Positions 59,853 to 64,000 of a stretch of 64,000 bases of DNA are shown here, in pieces. The stretch is from Muricea muricata. Lineage: Eukaryota > Cnidaria > Anthozoa > Malacalcyonacea > Plexauridae. Both the position numbers and the translations under genes were made by a program. The notes below the pieces were generated by a model. That model searched no databases and was not told the DNA's origin. It worked only from the letters and a program-made list of their open reading frames with translations. The stretch covers positions 34,544,997 through 34,608,996 of the forward strand of contig OY979717.1 in the NCBI GenBank assembly GCA_963855995.1. The letters are read 5' to 3'. How positions within the stretch are numbered: position 1 is the stretch's first letter; every line of letters starts with the position of its first letter.

Positions 59853-60150
59853 TGATGTATAAAATAATCGATAAAATGTGTCCACAGTATTTTGATAACT
59901 ATGTAAGCTATGTCAAGAATCGGCATGAATATTGTACTAGAGCATCTTCTAATATGAAATTAGTTGTACCGAAATGCCATACAAGATCTGGACTTCGTTG
60001 CTTTCATGCTAGTGCTGTTCGTCTTTGGAATGAACTTAATGTGGATAGCATGAATATTAGTGGGTTAAGTAAATTTAAAAAACACTTAGTTAATAAAATA
60101 CTATTAGTAAATGAAAGTTGTGATCATTTTCTGGTCACACAGACATTCTA
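59853..60150 (+). pseudogene. LINE 3' end fragment (post-RT region)
   Basis: Reads MYKIIDKMCPQYFDNYV, then SGLRCFHASAVRLWNELN, then FKKHLVNKIL. This is the characteristic C-terminus of CR1/L2/Jockey-like reverse transcriptases (the FxxxAxxLWNxLP block and a final FKxxL). Only this 5'-truncated piece is present, as expected for incomplete reverse transcription. The stop is at 60149-60151. Confidence 0.75.
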
Positions 60151-60261
60151 ATTGAAATATGTAGATACTGTAATTTAAACTATATATATTTTTGGACCAC
60201 AATGTAAAATACTGGTTTACCAGTAATTTGTGTAATCCTGTAACAAAGTTCATAAAGTTCA

Positions 60262-60543
60262 TAATGTCATCATTCCTTCGTCGGTGCTTGAAAGCTTGTC
60301 AAGCCCGCCAGAGACGCTTAATGTCGTTGAAAACAGACAATTTCGAGAAAGAGGGCTATAGCATATTAGCTACGAAGCGCGCTTGTTTTTCATGTCGCTA
60401 GAGCAGGCAAGAGTCGAGAAGATCAACAAGGACAGGGTTGTTTGAGGACTAAAGTGGTACAAGATTCAATGGATGAAACTTGTGCAAATAGAAGATTGGA
60501 AAACCAATTTGCCAAGTTCTTTGACTTGAGGGAGCAGGTATGT
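60262..60543 (+). pseudogene. Exon-like remnant, family unknown
   Basis: 60262-60399 encodes SSFLRRCLKACQARQRRLM and KRACFSC. After a stop, a second frame (about 60452-60539) reads DSMDETCANRRLENQFAKFF then DLREQ against a GTATGT donor. It could continue the 59025-59730 gene, split by the LINE fragment. Confidence 0.3.
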
Positions 60544-61170
60544 AAACAAAGTTGGATATTTCCTTCAGCAAATTGATTAGAAATCATGGATGTCAATTTC
60601 AGCTAAGAAGTGTAGGAATGTCCTGTTGGCCCTGGCATAAGGTGTCGTTAGGGTGGTAAAGTAAATTAGAGTTTTTAGCCGTTTTCCACAAAAAAGATAA
60701 TTTCATTTTCAAGATTTTTCTAAACACTCCAGACAATATGACAACTACATGTTTGCAAAAGAGTGTGAAATAATTCAATTGAAGCGAAAACCAAATGTTT
60801 TTATATTTTGACCTTTATTTCAACTGGAGCTGAGTACTAAATATATATAAATCATATTATTGCAAAATATTGATAATATTAAGATGCCTGAGCCAGTTTT
60901 TAGGTCTTCATGATTCACGAAACGCATTCTAATAACGATTCACGAAATTGTATTACCTTAAATAACAAATCACGATACGCAAAAAAACGCTAATCACGGG
61001 TCACGAAAATACCCTTGCCCCTCCCCCAAACAAAGTTAATATAAACGCAGTCGTAGAATAACTACTCATACTCATACCTTTGCCAAACTTTGCAAGTATA
61101 CTCATAAACATGCCAATGTTCATATTTTCTTCAGAATCCTTTGGTGAGAGAAATTTATGTTGATATTGTA

Positions 61171-61300
61171 ACACGTTAGATGAAAATGGGAGCCGGGCAG
61201 TTTCTTCGCGACTACCGTCGACATTACCACATCCAAAAATCAATGGCCCATCGAAAAGCAGTCTTGCAAAGTAAAGCGAAGGAGAAGAAGATGAAGGTAA
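61171..61300 (+). pseudogene. Exon-like remnant, basic C-terminal type
   Basis: From ATG at about 61178 the frame reads MKMGAGQFLRDYRRHYHIQK and continues with basic residues (RKAVLQSKAKEKKMK). It may be a last exon of the broken gene upstream; unrecognised. Confidence 0.3.
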
Positions 61301-62782
61301 ATTTGGAACAAATTGAGCAAGACAGAAGCGTTCGCAAGCGCTGTTCGCAATGATATTCGCTTGTTAGCGCTTGTGAACGAATTAGGCGCTATGAGACTCA
61401 AGCGCCTAAATACAGAAAGAAGGAACTGAGTATTCTTTGCGAGGCATATGGTGTCGATAGTTTATCCAGCTGAAATAAAAGCAAATTGTCGCAACCCTTT
61501 CTGCGAAAATTGCTCAGTGTGAATTTATGCCTCGACACCAGGTTGTAATGTGAGTGCAAAAGGGGTCGCAATTTTCCCTTTTGTAAACGGTTGTTGCTTC
61601 TAAAACAGTCATTGCCATCACTAATCTGTGATTAAAAAAAATTTTATCCTAGCTAACTTTAACCCAAATCAGAAAATTTCAAACAACATGATTTATGTAT
61701 AGATGTTATGCACTCATTCCAAAGGTCGCGTGTTCGATTCCCATTATAAATCCGTGTGATTTATAATAAAACTAGAGCAGTCTGGGAAAAAGATCAATTA
61801 TGGCAAGGACTGTTCTGGAAGGAAACGAAGGGAAAATAGCAATGCCGATTATAGGTCTCATTTGTCTACTTATTATTGGTGCCGGTATTGGTCACTAGAG
61901 AGCTTAAGCGACAACGCGCTATCACGATACGTCATATTTCATGTAGACGCATGCGCAGTGGTCTAAAATATCAACTTGCTTCCCTGTGGTTGCACTAGCT
62001 GGAGAGAAAAAACAATTTACCGTATTGTTTCTAGCTGAAGAGACTTGCGCGCTTCTTAATTTTTTTCTTCCTCAGTTGCGGCGCTTAATTGCTTGCTACA
62101 GGTTGGCACTTATTCAAGCGGTATCTAAATTAAGCAATCGAAATGATGACAATAAATAAAAATAAAATTCTCCTGTAGTCAAAGGCTCCGCCTATTAGAG
62201 CAAATACAGTACGCAGTTATCACATTCACTAACGTACCGAGGCCCTGATCCTCTTAGGGAGGGTCTGGTTAGGGGCTGTTCATGCGCATGGACTTTTACT
62301 GACGCGCTTTACTGACGCATTAAATTTTATTGGTCAATTTACCGGTAATCAATACACCGAAAAAATTTGTTATTACCTTACAGCCCCTCCCTGGTACGCT
62401 CCTGAAAAGGTTACATCACTTAAGTGAGAAACACAGTATGTTACTTGAGCTTGAATTTTTCTAATAAGCACTATGTCAATTAAGAGTGACGTAATTGTAA
62501 TTTGTATTTGCATTTACATTTAAAATTTATTTAGGCACGGTAAACATTCAGCAATTACAGCTGATTTTCAATGAGCCGTGCAATTATAATAAGAATATAA
62601 ATTAACAAAAATGTGAAGCATACTTACTAGTCAGCTTTACGCTATGGTATGTATCTATTACAATTGTACTTGTATGTTATTCCTATATGATAACTCGATA
62701 AGTAATTACTTATAAATACTCACCTCACTACACATACTGTTGCTCAACTGCAAAAAAGGGCTGCTTTGGTAAACAACTGGGC
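61301..62782. other. Mostly unassigned; solitary Harbinger-like end
   Basis: TAGAGAGCTTAAGCGACAAC at 61895 resembles the Harbinger-B terminal repeat, but no partner end is present. GGTCGCGTGTTCGATTCCC at about 61723 resembles a tRNA B box. A possible inverted pair lies around 62240-62400. No gene is supported. Confidence 0.4.
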
Positions 62783-63150
62783 TGGAAACCAATTGAAAAT
62801 ACACTTTAAGAAACGCGAAATCATCATGACATTTAATAGCCAATTATACATGTCACACAATACAATTGTTTCGCGTTGTAGCCATTAACAACACTGTTTG
62901 GCAGATCACTCCATGCAGAGGCACCCCGATATATACAAAAAAGGTTTTCAATAATGCCAGTACTAGGTTTTCCTAAGTGTATAAGTTGAGTACTTCTTAA
63001 TTGGTACTTGTCCGTATGATTAAATTTGTAAACATTTCTGACATGTAACTTGGTAAGTCATCTTGGTTGGCCTCTTGGCCTTATAAATGTCATGATAATT
63101 TGGCGTTTCTTAAAGTCTGTTTTCAATTGGTTTTCAATTGGTTTCCCGCC
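62783..63150. mobile_element. Foldback element containing a LINE fragment
   Basis: GGAAACCAATTGAAAA and AAGAAACGCGAAATCATCAT on the left are matched by ATGATAATTTGGCGTTTCTT and TTTTCAATTGGTTTCC on the right. The arms enclose the minus-strand LINE fragment at 62870-63080. Confidence 0.6.
62870..63080 (-). pseudogene. LINE 3' end fragment, minus strand
   Basis: Read on the minus strand: LHVRNVYKFNHTDKYQLRST, then IYRGASAWSDLPNSVVNGYN. The RGAxxWxxLP block is the standard C-terminal signature of CR1/L2-type LINEs. One stop lies upstream. Confidence 0.65.
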
Positions 63151-63399
63151 TAATTTTCAGTCAGCCGAGCAGCATTTTTTTCGCATTTTATAGCGTTTAT
63201 TGTATACGTACGATTATCGTCACCCCATACAGTTGAACAATATGTGATGAAGTGAGGTAAATATGTGACTTTGCAATTGTCAGTTTGCAGAAGTAACAAG
63301 ACGAAAATGTCTTAATAGAAAATGTTTTATATTTCGTAAATGGAAATACTATGTTTTCAACCATATACTAATCTGGACCTGAGCTTTTATTGTTTTTTA
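63151..63399. other. Unassigned non-coding DNA
   Basis: AT-rich, nothing supported. Confidence 0.5.
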
Positions 63400-63938
63400 C
63401 TAAATAGTTTGTCGTTCGGAAGATGAGTAAACGTAGCTATCATTTCTTGTACACCCTGTATCTGATTTTCTGCTTGTTGCCGATTGACCAAATATGACTG
63501 AATTTTGAATAGCCTCGGCCAGAGCATAAGTAGGATTCTCGTTTTGCCCATTTGCTGCCCGAAGCGGACAAAAATGGTTTTCTACCACATCTTGGTTCAT
63601 TATACTGTACATGGTTTAACCACGCTTCCAGGGAGATAGCGTAATTTTATACGCACCAATCGACAAAATCCCAGTACCATGGAGTTCAGGTCGAACCACA
63701 ATTTGTCTAAGATAAACTCTTTCTTTGACTTTGTTGGCAAAGTCTCTTCATACCATTCGCTGAAGAATTGTAGAGCCTCGCGCAAATGAAGCAATCGGAT
63801 GTCATTTATTTGATGAATAACATATTTGTCTGCGAATAGCTCGATCATACGACTTGTGTGCATTAGAAACAAGATCGACTGATCTAGTTTGCACGGGTTG
63901 CCAATTTCCACTGCTTGCAGATAAGCTTTGCAGGCCTG
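63400..63938 (-). pseudogene. P-element/THAP9-like transposase C-terminal exon
   Basis: An acceptor AG at about 63939 opens the exon (KAYLQAVEIGNPCKLDQSIL..). The first frame runs to 63600 and includes TSRMIELFADKYVI and KEFILDKLWFDLNSMVLGF. A one-base frame change near 63605 leads to MNQDVVENHFCPLRAANGQ and NENPTYALAEAIQNSVIFGQ. An NQDxxENxF..xRxxxGxNxNPT block is typical of P-element-related transposases such as THAP9, where it lies in the C-terminal half after the catalytic core. The upstream exons lie beyond the window. The frame change suggests a pseudogene unless it is an error. Confidence 0.55.
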
Positions 63939-64000
63939 TTATCAAAAGAAATGATTCATCCAAGTTGGTTTTTATTTTTTGTATGATTCAAAAAGCTGTT

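Overview
The window is low-GC animal DNA, most likely from an invertebrate. A cnidarian is the best guess, because Ginger, PIF/Harbinger, Tc1 and Rep-like genes together with dense foldback elements are commonly met there, but the sequence alone does not prove it. I found no conventional host gene that I can name with confidence, no rRNA and no convincing tRNA. Almost everything recognisable is mobile DNA or tandem repeat, in several nested layers.

Layout. 1-10 kb: non-coding DNA with palindromic non-autonomous transposons. Several have clear target duplications (8 bp at 5558/5891, TA at 6287/6662). A decayed Ty3/gypsy pol fragment lies on the minus strand. 10-14 kb: a broken Tc1-like transposase between two related GC-tract MITEs, then a MITE with TTAA duplications. 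14-22 kb: palindromes and two degenerate LINE copies in opposite orientations. 22-35 kb: a nested PIF/Harbinger locus. An older Harbinger (accessory Myb-like gene on the left, transposase on the right) is split by a 10.26-kb unit, 23502-33764, with near-identical ~37-bp terminal inverted repeats and a 3-bp ATT duplication. That unit contains its own Harbinger transposase and Myb-like gene. It also carries arrays of a 21-bp palindromic repeat, an intact Rep-like gene (HUH endonuclease plus superfamily 3 helicase), an intact DD34E Tc1 transposase and several MITEs. 35-37 kb: a ~194-bp satellite.

37.4-58.7 kb: a ~13.6-kb array of a purine-rich GGGAAT/GGGAAC repeat, split by a 7,778-bp Ginger DNA transposon (47851-55628) with terminal inverted repeats and a CCGG target duplication. 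The Ginger gene has introns. It encodes a zinc-binding H2C2 segment, a DD35E integrase core, a GPY/F-like module, a Ulp1-type cysteine protease and a PHD finger, and it now carries several disabling changes. Near its 3' end it carries ~1.3 kb of 28-bp repeats that look like amplified copies of its own terminal repeat. 58.7-64 kb: fragments of an unrecognised, possibly transposase-derived gene, LINE 3' ends, and the C-terminal exon of a probable P-element/THAP9-like transposase on the minus strand.

The only long uninterrupted coding frames with real protein character are the Rep-like gene and the DD34E transposase, both inside the 10.26-kb Harbinger unit. The long open frames across 37-47 kb and 55-58 kb, and the short ones in the 21-bp arrays, are products of repeat sequence.
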